DNA of 64,000 bases from Microglena sp. YARC (lineage: Eukaryota; Chlorophyta; Chlorophyceae; Chlamydomonadales; Chlamydomonadaceae), in contig CM039464.1 in NCBI GenBank assembly GCA_022414725.1, forward strand, positions 26,825,566 to 26,889,565, given 5' to 3'. Made by a program: the position numbers and the translations under genes. Below the pieces are notes generated by a model that made no database searches, had not been told where the DNA came from, and saw only the letters and a program-made list of their open reading frames with translations. Positions 22,733 to 36,423 of the stretch are shown one piece after another. Numbering within the stretch: the stretch's first letter is position 1; each line of letters begins with the position of its first letter.

Positions 22733-25270
22733 TAATAATGATAATAACAATTATAATAATGAAAGCCCTGTCAGCTCTGTCCTGCGGTACTCTGCCCTTC
22801 CCTGCCCTTCGCAAGGCGCAATTTGCGATCAGGCTCCCCCTTGCACATTGTGCCTGTCAGAATTTGAAATGTGTGCCAATCCTTTGTCAACGTCTTCCTT
22901 AACAAACACCAGCTTGCATGACTAAAAGCATACAACCTATTGCTTATTGTGGCCTGCATGTTCCCGCAGCAGCAAACAGCGATATTATATGTCAGAAGAG
23001 CTGCTAATACTGCCAGCCCAGCTTGCAAAGCGAGCTTGCCTGAGCGTTGAGGAATATATCAAATTACTGCTAATTTGGAGGGTTGCATTTAATTTGTTGG
23101 CTTGAAAGAATGCATTATATGCAAGGAACGGCAACTAATATTAGTGTTTGAAAAACCAATATTAACTAATATTGTTAAAGTGTCACAATATTATTAGATG
23201 TTTTAATAAATTCAAAATTCTGGTGAGACGGCTCGTCCGTCTAATATAAACTAACTAACATTCGCTATTATTGTGAATTCATTAATATTAACTAACTTAG
23301 CCTGTCCCTAATTATATGTGCAAGGGGTGCTGGAGGGGTACAGTAAAGGGTGCTGAAGACCCTACATTTGCAGTGCATGTATCACCATAATAAGTCCCAA
23401 CCCAACCTAACCTAACCCAACCTTACCCAACCTTACCCAACCCAACCCAACCCAACCCAACCCAACCCAACCCAACCCAACCCAACCCAACCCAACCAAC
23501 CCAACTCAACTCAACCCAACCCAACCCGACCCAACCCAACCCAACCCAACCCAACCCAACCTAACCCAGCCCAACCCAACCCAACCAAACCAAACCAAAC
23601 CAAACCAAACCAAATCAAACCCTACCTAACCCAACTCAACCCTACCCTACCCAACCCTACCCAACCCAACCCATCACCATAATCCTTTCGTTTGTCTCTT
23701 TTGGGAACTTCTTAGTGGTTTACCCAGACATTCTCAAAAGAGACAAACAAAAGGATTACGTGGGTTACCCGATTAAGCCCCCCCCCCCCCCCCCGCCTCA
23801 ACCTCTCACTACCCAACCCAACCTAACCTAGCACAACCTAACCCAACCCAACCCAACCCATCACCGTAATCATTACCTAGGACTCTTGTGAGACTGTTAG
23901 TACGTTTCTTACCCAATGAAGCCCTCCGCCCACTCAACCTCTCCATACCCACCCCCAGCTAACCTAGCTCAACCTGACCCAGTTCAACACATCACAGTAA
24001 TCCTTACCCAGTTATTTTGTGAGACGGTATGCATGTGGGTAACCCAATTAAGCCCTCTGCCCCGCCCCAACCTAACCTAACCTAACCCGACCCAACCTAA
24101 ACTAACATTATCATCCTTGCCATTTCTCCTGTGAGACTGTGCGCATGCTAGTCATCCAGACAAGCCCCATGCCAAGCCAAGCCAACCCTGCCCACCCTTC
24201 AGGTCTCTTGTGATACTGTGTACATGCTAGTCACCCTGATAATCCCCAAACCAAACCAAGCCAAGCCAAGCCAGTCATGTTCACCCTTTAGGTCTCCTGT
24301 GATACTGTGTGCATGCTAGTCACCCTGATTAGCCCCATGCCAAGCCAAGCCAATCCTGCCCACCCTTTAGGTCTCTTTTGATACTGTGCGCATGCTAGTC
24401 ACCCTGATAATCCCCTAACCAAGCCAAGCCAAGCCAACCCTGCCCACCCTAAATGTCTCCCGTTATACTGTGCGCATGCTAGTCACCCTGATAGGCCCCA
24501 AGCCAAGTCAATCATGGTTACCCTTTAGGTCTCCTGTGATACTTTGCGCATGCTAGTCACCCTGATAATCCCCATACCAAGCCAAGCCAAGACAATCATG
24601 TTTACCCCTTAGGTCTCCTGTGATACTGTGTGCATGCTAGTCACCCTGATAAGCCCCATATCATGCCACTCCAAGCTAATCATGTTCACCCTTAAGGTCT
24701 CCTGTGATACTGTGCGCATGCTAGTCACCCTGATTAGCCCCATGCCAAGCCAAGCCAATCCTGCCCACCATTTAGGTCTCTTGTGATACTGTGCGCATGC
24801 TAGTCACACTGATAATCCCCTAACCAAGCCAAGCCAAGCCAACCCTGCCCACCCTAAATGTCTCCCGTTATACTGTGCGCATGCTAGTCACCCTGATAGG
24901 CCCCAAGCCAAGCCAATCATGGTTACCCTTTAGGTCTCCTGTGATACTGTGCGCATGCTAGTCACCCTGATAATCCCCATACCAAACCAAGCCAAGCCAA
25001 TCATGTCAACCCTTTAGGTCTCCTGTGACACTGTGCGCAAGTGGATCACCAAGAACAGTGCCGAGTCTGAGAACCTGAACTGGATTCTCGCCAACACCAA
25101 GCCTTGCCCCAAGTGCCACCGCCCCATTGAGAAGAACCAGGGCTGTATGCACATGACATGCTCTCAGTGCAGCTTCCAGTTCTGCTGGCTCTGCAATGGT
25201 GACTGGAAGGAGCATGGAGAACGCACTGGGGGCTTCTACAACTGCAACAGGTATTTTATCGTACTATTTA

Positions 25271-25310
<40 letters not shown>

Positions 25311-25436
25311 CTGTCTGTCCTGTCCTGTCCTGTCCTGTATGTCTATCTGTCTGTCTGTAAGTGCAATATTCATGGAGCATATGTAAGCATATTTATATAT
25401 GAATGTTTGTACACCATTCATGGAGTATATGTACAT

Positions 25437-25490
<54 letters not shown>

Positions 25491-28400
25491 TGAATGCATG
25501 TACAACATCCATGGATTATATGTATATATATTTATATATGAAGGCATGTACAACATTAATGGAGTGTATGTATATATATTTATATATGAATGCATGTACA
25601 ACATTCATGGAGTGTATGTATATATATTTATATATGAAGGCATGTACAACATTCATGGAGTGTATGTATATATATTTATGTATGAATGCATGTACAACAT
25701 TCATGGAGTGTATGTATATATATTTATATATGAATGCATGTACAACATTCATGGAGTGTATGTATATATATTTATATTATATATGAATGCATGTACAACA
25801 TTCATGGAGTACATGTATATATATTTATATATGAATGTATGTACAACATTCATGGAGTATATGTATATGTATGGTGGTTATATGCATTGCCTAGCTTACC
25901 TCACGTCCTCACTTTCAACCTGGAGACCCATGGTGCAGTGTTGGTTATATTGTTGTCTGCTGGGTGAGCCGGTACACCATAGGAAGCAGACGACTAGGAC
26001 AGGTCTTACCAATGGGAGCGCCTCAGGAACCACTCATCTTTGTTAGGCTCATGTTTCACTGCTGTATGAAAACACTTGCTGTGTATTGTTCCACCTATTC
26101 AAATGTATGTACGCACAACATACATGGAGAGTAGATGGTCCTACCTATTGAACCAGCGCCCTGCAGCGGGTAGGACCGATACCAGTCTAGTCTCACTCAA
26201 GCACCTCTTCCATGTGACCATTTTCCCTTTCCCCTGTGTCCATGTTCCCCTTGTCATGCGCCCCGTGCGATAGCCCTGTGCCAATAACTGGTTGCCTTGT
26301 CGTGCGCCCCATCTTGTCCCCTTGCCATGCGCCCCCCGCAACAGTGACCATCTTCCCCGTCCTTTTCTCCTGTGACCATCTTCCCCTTCCCCTGTGTCCA
26401 TGCTCCCCTTGTCATGCGCCCCCCGCAATCGGCATGAGACCGCCAAGAAGAAAGGCGACCTGGAGGTTGTGTAGTTCAAAAAGACATAGCTTTTTATTGC
26501 ATATTCGGATTTGTCTTGAAATTCTATTATGCGTATGTGTAGCACTAAGGAAATCATGTTTTGACCACATGTAAGTAAAGTAAAGTGTGGTACAAAGCGG
26601 GTACTAAGTACGAATAGACCTGGGAAGAGACGGTTGAGTCAAAACATGAAAAATCTCAAGTCTATTTTTATTGCATAACGGATTCGTTTTGAAATTCTAT
26701 GACTTGCAGTGGAGGGGAATCATGTTTGACCGACATATAAGCACTGTAAATTGCGGTACAAAGTACGGAATTTTGGGTGAAAAATATGTTTTCTCCAAAC
26801 TTCATTTTTTGATCCCGATGATTCCAAATTCGGATTCCTTGCGAAATTCTATTACCTTTTCAATACAATTGAGTTGTTTGAGCAAGATATAAGCATAGCA
26901 ATCTAGCTTGCGGTGTAATTATTACACTAAATTGCTAATTCGTCGGTGTTGCACTCTTCCTTCTCGTGACAAGGGGAAACATAGTATATCATGTAGCAAT
27001 TGTGCAACTTATTTACTTATGTCAAATTATCATGAGAGCACACGTCAGTATCACACCCTCCAGCATAGGTATGAGACCGCCATGAAGAAGGGCAAGCTGG
27101 ATGATGAGGCTGCCAGGCGAGGCAACCCTAAACTGAAGTGTAAGCTCCCTCCCCCCCCACCCTCCCGCATAGGTATGAGACTGCCAAGAAGAAGGGCGAC
27201 CTGGATGAAGAGGCTGCAAGGCGAGACAACAATAAACTGAAGTTTGAGCTCACTTCCCCCCCCCCCCCCCCCCTGCCCCCCGCCCCCCGCATAGGTACTA
27301 GACCGCCAAGAAGAAGGGCGACCTGGATGACGAGGCTGCAAGGCGAGGCAACCCTAAACTGATGTGTGAGCTCACTCCCCCCACCCTCCCGCATAGGTAT
27401 GAGACCGCCAAGAAGAAGGGCGACCTGGATGACGAGGCTGCAAGGCGAGACAATGCCAAGCAGTCTCTTGAGCGCTACATGCACTACTTCGAACGCTGGG
27501 ATGCTCATCACAAGGCCAGAGACAAGGTTGGTTTCCATCTCTTCTATTTTGTGCATCTGTTCTATTATGCATGTTACGATCTTTTGCATTTGTGCATGTT
27601 CTATTTTGTACGTTGTGCTATTTTGTATTGTGTGCATCTGTGCTATTTTGAATTTTGTGGATGTGTGTTCCTTTGTATTTAGTGCTATTATCACGGTTCA
27701 CAGTTATGATGACAACTTGAAGGAAAAAGAAAAGCGAAACCAGGGTCTTTGTTTACCTCTTCAACCAGTCTGTTCCTTCGCTGCGTGCTTGAAAACACGC
27801 GATATTTGCATCGTTTTTATCCAATCTTTGTCAATCCACTGTTATTCGCGCATTTGCTCAGGGAGGAAGGCTTCCTCTGCTCTAGAGTTCTCGCCGTGCT
27901 ACTAATATCTGTTTCGTCACAGCTCCATAAGTTCATTCTCTGGCCTGGAGGAGAAAGCAAGGTTTTCTGCCCGAGCAAATGCGTGAATAACAGTGGATTG
28001 ACAGATATTGGATAAAAACGATGCAGATATAGCGTGTTTTCAAGCCTGCAGCGATGGAACAGACTGGCTGGCTGGCACGCAATCAAGTGGGTCGAAGTGG
28101 GTTAAAGAGGTATACGAAGACCCTTGTTTCGTAATTCTTTTTTCTTCAAGTTGTCTTCATAACTGTGAAACGTGATAAAGCATGTTACGATATTTTGCAT
28201 TTTGTGCATGTGCTATTTTGTATTTTGTGCATCTGTGATATTTTGCATTTTGTGCATGTGTGTTGCTTTGTATTTATTTTATTTTGCTATTATGCATGTA
28301 ACGATATTTTGCATTTTGTGCATTTATGAACGGCTTAATGCGTGTCTTGAGAGAGAGAGCTGTTACCACTGTGATTGGTTAGGCTTGCAAAGTTATAGTC

Positions 28401-31400
28401 AGGACCTGATCCCTCCCACTATCTTCATCTCAAACCAACCATACTGTTGATCCACTCAAGATCAAGCTGATCCACTCACGATCAAGCTGATCCACTCAAG
28501 ATCAAGCTGATCCACTCAAGATCAAGCTGATCCACTCAAGATCAGGGTCTAAACACACACTGCGTTGCCGTTAACACAAGGCGCCTCACTTTTACTCAAC
28601 GCCACCGTATTGAACTGGTTTGGATTTGTGCACGCCTCTCCACGAAGTCCCTGGTTTCCGTGGGTATCGGGCACTGTTTTTTGTCACCAAACTATGCTGA
28701 CCCATATCTCATAGAAAACTTGCTCAATTGAAAAGTTACGAACAGCTGCGAGTTAGTTACGCTTTTCTCTTTCCGCTGTCAAAACGGCAATTTTTTCGGA
28801 GGGGGTCATTTTGTCTATGAAACGCCCTACCCTGTTTTCCGTGGGTATCGGGTACTGTTTTTGTTTTCGATGACGCCTCGCCATTCCGTCGCTGCATGGG
28901 GACGCATGGGTCTGACTAAACTAGTCAGACATTGCCCTCTTAGCCCCTCCGTGGCGTTCAGGGGGCAGCGCGTCGCACTGGGGGCCCACCGTGCCGCTCA
29001 ATCTGCGACGCCACGCACACAACAGAGTGTATTGGGTGTAGTACAGGGAGACCCGGAGTGGAAATCGGTGAGCAGCCCACAGTAGCTTGCGAAATCATGT
29101 AACAATGAAGTTCAAAAAATTAAATTCAAATTCAGTTCAGATCAATTTACGCACGCCATGCTGATTTAAGTCTTGTTGTCAGTAGTCCTTGTGTGTGTGA
29201 GGGTGGTGGTAGGAGGGTGTGGGGTTGGTTGTGGGTGGGTGGGGTTGATGGTGTGGGTGTGTGTGTTGTGGTGTGTGTGTGTGGTGGTGTGTGTGGGGGG
29301 TTGGTGGTGATTGGGTGGTGTGTGTGGGGTTGGGTTGGGTTGGTGGTGTGTGTAGGTGTGGCGGTGTGGGTGGGTGGGGTTGGTGGTGGACCTCAACGAT
29401 CAAGATTATGCTGTTTCTTTGGTGTTCTTTACGGGAAAAGCTCTACTCTGCACTTCACCCATAGGAGTGTGTTTGGTTGGGGGTGTGTGGGTGTTTTGGG
29501 GGTGGGGTTGGTGGTGGACCTCAAGGATGAGGAGAAAGCTGTTTCTTTGGTGTGTTTTTCGTGTAAAGGTCTACTCCGCACTCCTCCCACAGAAGCATTC
29601 ACCCACAAAACAAGACCCTCCACCCACACCATGCTATTCCAATGCAGGCCATTGTTGATGCCGGCAAAGTCTGCGGTGCCACATTAGAGAAGCTGAGTGA
29701 GACAAGCTTAACGCCTACCTCGCAGCTCAAGTTCATCTCAGACGCCTGGAACCAGGTGAAACCTCTTTTTGGCTCACATTTGGCACACCTTTGGCACATT
29801 TGACACACCTTTGGTACCTTTGTCACACCTTTGGCACCTTTGTCACACCTTTGGCACATTTGTCACACCTTTGGCACCTTTGGCACACCTTTGGCACATT
29901 TGGCACCTTTGGCACATTTGACACACCTTTGGTACCTTCGTCACACCTTTGGCACCTTTGGCACACCTTTGGCACATCTTTGGGACATTTGGCACTCATT
30001 TGGCACACTAGGGAAAGGCAATATGATATCATAAGATGTCATGTCATCATATGATGCCGGCAGTCTGACTAGGCCAAAGTTACCATTTATATACAATATC
30101 ACGATGATATCCTGCAATATCGTATGATGCAGTTTGTATGATATCATATGATATCAAACTCGCCTTTTGTCAACATCATGCGATATGCCGTTCCCTACAC
30201 ATAACACCCCCACAACACCCCCTCAACCACCAATGATAGCCTCAAGACTTAGTAGGCAGCTGGAGGGCATCCATGTCTGTCACTTAGGTTATCCATATGA
30301 TGGTCAGTAAGGTCATCCATACATCATAACACGACACCCCTCCACATAGCACCCCACAACACCCCCTCAACCACCAGTGATAGCCTCAAGACTTGGTAGG
30401 CAGCTGGAGGGCATCCATGTCTGTCACTTTGGTTATCCATATGATTGTCAGTAAGGTCATCCATACAACATAACACGACACCCCTCCACATAGCACCTCA
30501 CAACACCCCCTCAACCACCAATGATAGCCTCAAGACTTTGTAGGCAGCTGGAGGGCATCCATGTCTTATGTCACCTCAGTTATCCATGTGGTGGTCAGTT
30601 AGGTTATCCACATGGTGGGAGTTGCTAGGTCAGGGACTGTTTAATTCTACCGCCTACCTCGTTGCTCAAGTGTCACAGGTGCCTGGAACCAGGTTAACAG
30701 TTGGGCTGTGTATATCTACAAGAGAGAGAGAGAGATTTTTCTCTCTGTCAAAACTTGTGACATGACAGTCCTGCACAGACTGATGTGCCATGCCCTAGCT
30801 GTCTTTTCATGCACTGTTTGTTTTTGAACGACACGTCGCAAATCGAGCGACTCAGTGCGACCCCGGTTTGACGCACTGCCCCCCGAACCCCAGGGGCTCC
30901 ACGCAGAGCGCGGAGCCCCGAAGGTTCTGTGTGTGTGGGGGGGGGGGGGGGCATTTCTGACTAGTTTTGCCGGACCCATGCGTCGCTATGCATTCAAAGT
31001 CCTTGAATGCCCAGCCTGCCATATCAAACCTAGCCTGTCTTGTCCTACTCAGCCTGTATTGGCATTCTCAGGCTGTTCCCAAAACGCTACATTCACCACC
31101 TCAGCTGCCACCCCATTCACTACCACCACCGCTCACCACCACAACCACCACCACCACCGCTGCCTCCCCATTTACCACCTCAGCTCCCTAAACGCTACAT
31201 TCACCACCTCATCTGCCACCCCATTCACTACCAACCACCACCACCACTGCTGCCTCCCCATTCAGCACCACATCTACCACCGCATCCATCACCACCGCAT
31301 CCACCACCCAATCCATCCCATCCCTCCCTCTCTCATTCGCCACGACATGCAGATCATCGACTGCCGACGCATCCTGTCATGGACCTACACCTTTGGCTAC

Positions 31401-34400
31401 TACCCCATCCACCACCCCATCCATCCCATGCTCACCCTTCTCATTCTCCACAACATGCAGATCATCGACTGCCGACGTATCCTGTCATGGACCTACACCT
31501 TTGGCTACTACCCCAACCACCACCCCATCCATCCCATGCTCACCCTTCTCATTCTCCACAACATGCAGATCATCGACTGCCGACGTATCCTGTCATGGAC
31601 GTACACCTTCGGCTTCTACGGCTTCCAAGAAGAGGGGGAGCGCAAGGAGGAGGCTGGGCGTCAGCGTACATTCTTCGAGTTCCTGCAGGTACAATTAAAT
31701 TATCACTGTAGCGGGCACTCAGGGACCCTTCGGTAAAACAACTGTTTGGGGTTCAGTTCACCAGTGTTTTTTTGTTATAGTCCCTCCTGTCGTTGTTCAG
31801 TAAGTCCCTTTAGCCTATTGGCCTACCCATGTACTATAACAACGTACAAACATACACACTTTCCTAACAACATACGTACGTACATGCATACATTCCTAAC
31901 AAGATACGTTCATACATACATACATACATACATACATACATACATACATACATACATACATACATACATACATACGTACATACATACATACATACATACA
32001 TACATACATACATACATACATACATTCCTAGCAACATACATACATATATACATACATTCCTAACAACATACATACATTCTTGCAGGGTGATGCTGAACGC
32101 AGCTTGGAGCGCTTGCACGAATCAGCTGAGAGCGACCTCCAGAAGATCGTTGACAGAAGTCCCAAGGCACCGAACTTCCAGGTATGTTTGTTTGTTACAG
32201 TCCAGAGGGTAGCTGAATAGTCTAAACGAAGGTATGCAGGTAGGCAGGTAGGTAAGTATGTAGGTATGCAGGCAGGATGGTATGTAGTTAGGTCGCCCCG
32301 ATGCACCCAACTTCCAGGTATGTTCGTTTGTTACAGTCCAGGGGGTAGCCTAGTAAGCAAACGGGACGTGCCCAATATTGGAATTAGGAGGGGCTAAAAA
32401 GAAGAAGAAACTGATGAGCTGAACCCCGAACAAACTTCCAGGTACGTAATTACACCCTTGCATGTGTGGTACATTGGACTGCTGGCAGGCGAGTAGGTTG
32501 GTAATTTTTTTTTTACCTGGTAGGCAGGTAGGTAGGTAGGCAGGTAGTTAGGTGGCCCAGATGCACCCAACTACCAGTTATTTGGTCGCCTTATTGTATG
32601 TATTCTAGATTGCTCCACTGGCAGGCAGGTTGATAGGTCGGCAAGTAGGTAGGTAGCTAGCTAGGTAGCGCCAATGTACCCAACTCCCAGGTATGTGGCT
32701 GCCCTGTTGTGTAAGTGGTAGATTGGTCCGCTGGTAGGCAGGTAGGCAGGCAAGTAAGTAAGCTTAATGGGCTCGCCAAATTTGGAAAAATCAAGATAAT
32801 TCTAGTGTACAGACTGTTCTCAAAATTTAATGGTCCCAAAATTTGACGGCTTTTTGGGGGGGGGTTATTATAAAATGACGGTTTACATTTGACATTTTTT
32901 TAATAGGAATATAAATTGACGTTACGCATTTGACGGTTTCCATTTTAATAAATTCCATGTATGCAACTGAAAGTTTCTACTTAATCATGTTACACTGGTT
33001 CATGGTTCATGGCACTACATTTGGGTACACTGTTCTAGGAGGTACACTACGCTCAATGCTTCCCCAATGGAACATTTCAATGGAAGGTCTGAGCAACCAG
33101 TTGGAGTTGAGAGTTGTGTGCCTTTGAATGGCCAGAAGCTTATGAAAGGGCTCCCAGGTCACAGACTTCTTCTTGTGGGGTCTAGTTTTTAGCTCATACC
33201 CGTCTAGGAGGTAACCCAGCGTTTGCATGCAATTCACTGCCCTCTTCGTGAAATACTTGCTGCTCGTCTTCGCGGAGGTAGTCGATGGGTTGCGGACGAC
33301 AGCAGCTCGAGCTACGGCTGCAACTTTATTCACCTCTTTGTTGGTGGCGGTAGTCTGGGCTCTAGCCGGTCGAAAACCCCCCACAGGGTCCTTTGCTGCT
33401 TGTGAGTTGGAGCTATTAGAGGGCGTAAATGTCCCTCTGGGGATCTGTCGAGGGGCTGAGCCATGAAATGAGAAAGGCAGCCTTGTCGAGCACTGCTGCG
33501 ATTTGTCTGGTCGGGAGGAGCCTAGGTTCGTTGCGGGTAGCAAGCCCTATGTATGGTCGAAGCCCTACCCAAGTAATATCGCACGTGATTTGAGGTTGAC
33601 GGCTTCTTCATTTTTTTGTACGCCAAAATTTGAAGGGTGTTCCCGTCAAATTAAACTGTTAAGTTTTGAGAACAGAACAGTATCAGGAGGGGCTGGAGTG
33701 AAAAGTACTTGCTGACCTGGTCTCCAACAAATAGTGAGAGTGTGCCAGAGGATCTGAGATCATTTGATCAATTACTATTTAAATCAATACATTTTTCCTC
33801 TAGTGTCAGTCCGAGCTCAGGTGCAGTCGCGGTCTGCAAAAACAAATACCCAAGTTAGCCTTCCCCAGAGGAATTGAACGGGAAGGTTACCTTCAAGCAA
33901 TTCAGCGGTTTTACATATTTCGAAACTGGTAATAGTTCGTGGTTAGAACCTCGGATGTGGCCTGGAATTCTGAGGATTCTGGGAGAATTGTCATAAATGT
34001 GACCTGAAAAAGTCTAGGTAGGAAGTACGACCTATGACTGTCGATTCCAAATCATGCGCTGAATTGCTAAAACTCCACGCCCCATCGCAAGGCGTCAGAA
34101 TGTTCAATTTGTAATCTTGAATGTGTGAACTACTGATTTTTGACTGCCCCTGAATGTGTGAACTCTGATTGTGGACTGCCCCTGAATGTGTGAACTCCTG
34201 ACTGTGGACTGCCCCTGAATGTGTGAACTTCTGATTGTGGACTGCCCCTGAATGTGTGAACTCTGGTTGTGGACTGCCCCTGAATGTGTGGGCTCCTGAT
34301 TGTGGACTGCCCCTGAATGTGTGAACTCCTGATTTTCTGTCCTTCCCCTGAATGCTCCAACTTCCCGTTGTGCATTGTGCAGGAGTTCCGCAAGAATCTG

Positions 34401-36387
34401 ATTGGCTTGACCGACGTCACCCATGGCTTTTTCGACAAGTTGGTAAAGCAGCTCGAGAAGGGCTTTGATGACATGGCGAAGGACTACGCAGCAGATCGCA
34501 TGGGTAATGTGAGTGGCTTGGGTTGGGGGAATTGTGTGTGGGGGTGTGGGGTGTGTGGGGGGGAGTAACTGACCTGAGCATGTGAAGGGCTTCGGTTGGA
34601 AAATATCACTGACCTGAGCTTGTGCGTGGCTTTGGTTGGAGAAATTGCTTCTTCGACAAGTTGGAAAAGCGGCTTGAGAAGGGCTTTGATGACATGGTAA
34701 AGGACTACGCAGCAGATCGCATGGGTAATGTGAGTAAATATACACATATATGAAATATAAAATATACACAAAATATACCAATACACATAAATATACACAA
34801 TATAAACCAATACACATAAATATACACAATATACACCAATACACATAAATAAAATAGACATAATATAAAATATACACATATAAACGTATATTATACGTTT
34901 AAACGTATAAATACGCCGTTTAGTTTTTCACAAATCGACCTTATTTACGTCGTATACACAACGTATAGTCTGTACTTCGAGAAGTACCGCACACGTCCTG
35001 GCACTTAACTTTCTTGGTTTTCATTATATTTTTGATTTAGATAGCTCATTGGAAAGCTTTTTATGTCCTCTCAATTTGCAATACAATTCACTGTTCACTT
35101 GCACAATTTTATAACCATTTGGCCTAAAGGTTTATCTGGATAGCCAAGATGGCACACATATCAGAGCGCCACCTAGCCTTCCATTCCACAAGCTGTGTTC
35201 GTATGTGAGCTTGAAGGATTGATGTTGCAAGCCTAGTGCAATGTGAACATGGATAATATTTCAATACCGTTATGTATTTATATTATTATACACTTATACA
35301 GTTATATAATAGACCAACTGGCATTAAACGGCTCCCTTAGATTGGCACCGCCGCACTTCTTGGCCGACGCGCTTTCTGGTCGTGTTTTTTTCCTGAGATT
35401 TCGACAACCTAAACTTGCCAGATTATTTTTCTGACAGTTGATATGTGATGCCAATGAAATTAGCTACGCGGGAATACCTCTAAACCCATGTAAAAGTATT
35501 TTCTCAAGAAGGGCCTAATTTGTATTTACGTTTTTATACGTTTATATGCATACATTTATACGTTTACACGTTTATACGGCTTAAACAATTAAAAATATAC
35601 GTTTGCTTCCCAACCCTATATATATGTCTGTAAATCAATAAATGCTACGCCTTGTGACGAGGTATGAGGTTGAGGGGGGGGCAGCCTGTTTGCAGTTTTT
35701 TTTTTTCAAATCTGAAAGTGGGATTCTTCTAGCTTCATGGTTTTAGGCCTCCTCCGGGGACAGCGTTTTAGTGCTTTCTATAGCTTTTTATAGCTTTTTA
35801 GGGCCATTGAGGGCAAAACAAAAAATCTTCTTCTTTTTATATCGATAATTTCGCCAAAACGGGGTTGGAACTAGTGATCGCTATATGTAGCAGAAATAAA
35901 AATCCCTGCCTGTTCGGTCTTGCCTAGATCCGCAGAGTGGTCAGGATGAAGTGGGTGGGATGAAATGGATGGGGTGTACTATCGGTAGCTGCATTGTTGG
36001 TTGCTATCTCATATGGTTTGACTGCATGGAGTGTTGTTATGTAGTTATTTTTATTATATTATTGTAGACCCAAGTGGGATGACGATTAAATTATAATTGT
36101 AGACAGGTTGTAGAATTCAATTTTCAGCAAGAACTTAGGGCCCCCGTCGGTAAAACGGTTGTTTGGGGTTCAGTTCATGAATGCTTTTTCTTGTTAGCCC
36201 TTCCTGCCACGGTTGCGCAAGTCTATTTGGCCTACCCCTGGACTGTAGCAGGGGCTGAAACGAAAAAGCGCTGATGAGCTGAACCCCAAACGATCGTTGT
36301 ACTGACAGGGGCCCTTAGTTAGCGCTATCATGAGACGTTACAATAATCTGGATTGTCTTGCTGAGTATATAACAAGTGATGTGTGCG

Positions 36388-36423
<36 letters not shown>

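Noticed and set aside
24170..25017. CRISPR-like array (regular ~80-bp repeats with spacers)
   Set aside because: Units are direct copies of an exon-intron border with decayed variants, and the setting is a eukaryotic intron.
26141..26557. 138-codon minus-strand ORF in RBR1 intron 7
   Set aside because: It lies on repeats of 'ccccttgtcatgcgcccc' and an antisense decoy exon 8 copy, with no domain.
30855..31736. 293-codon plus-strand ORF over RBR1 exon 10
   Set aside because: It is formed by exon 10, its two junction copies and C/A-rich spacer reading through. The frame enters exon 10 from intron sequence.
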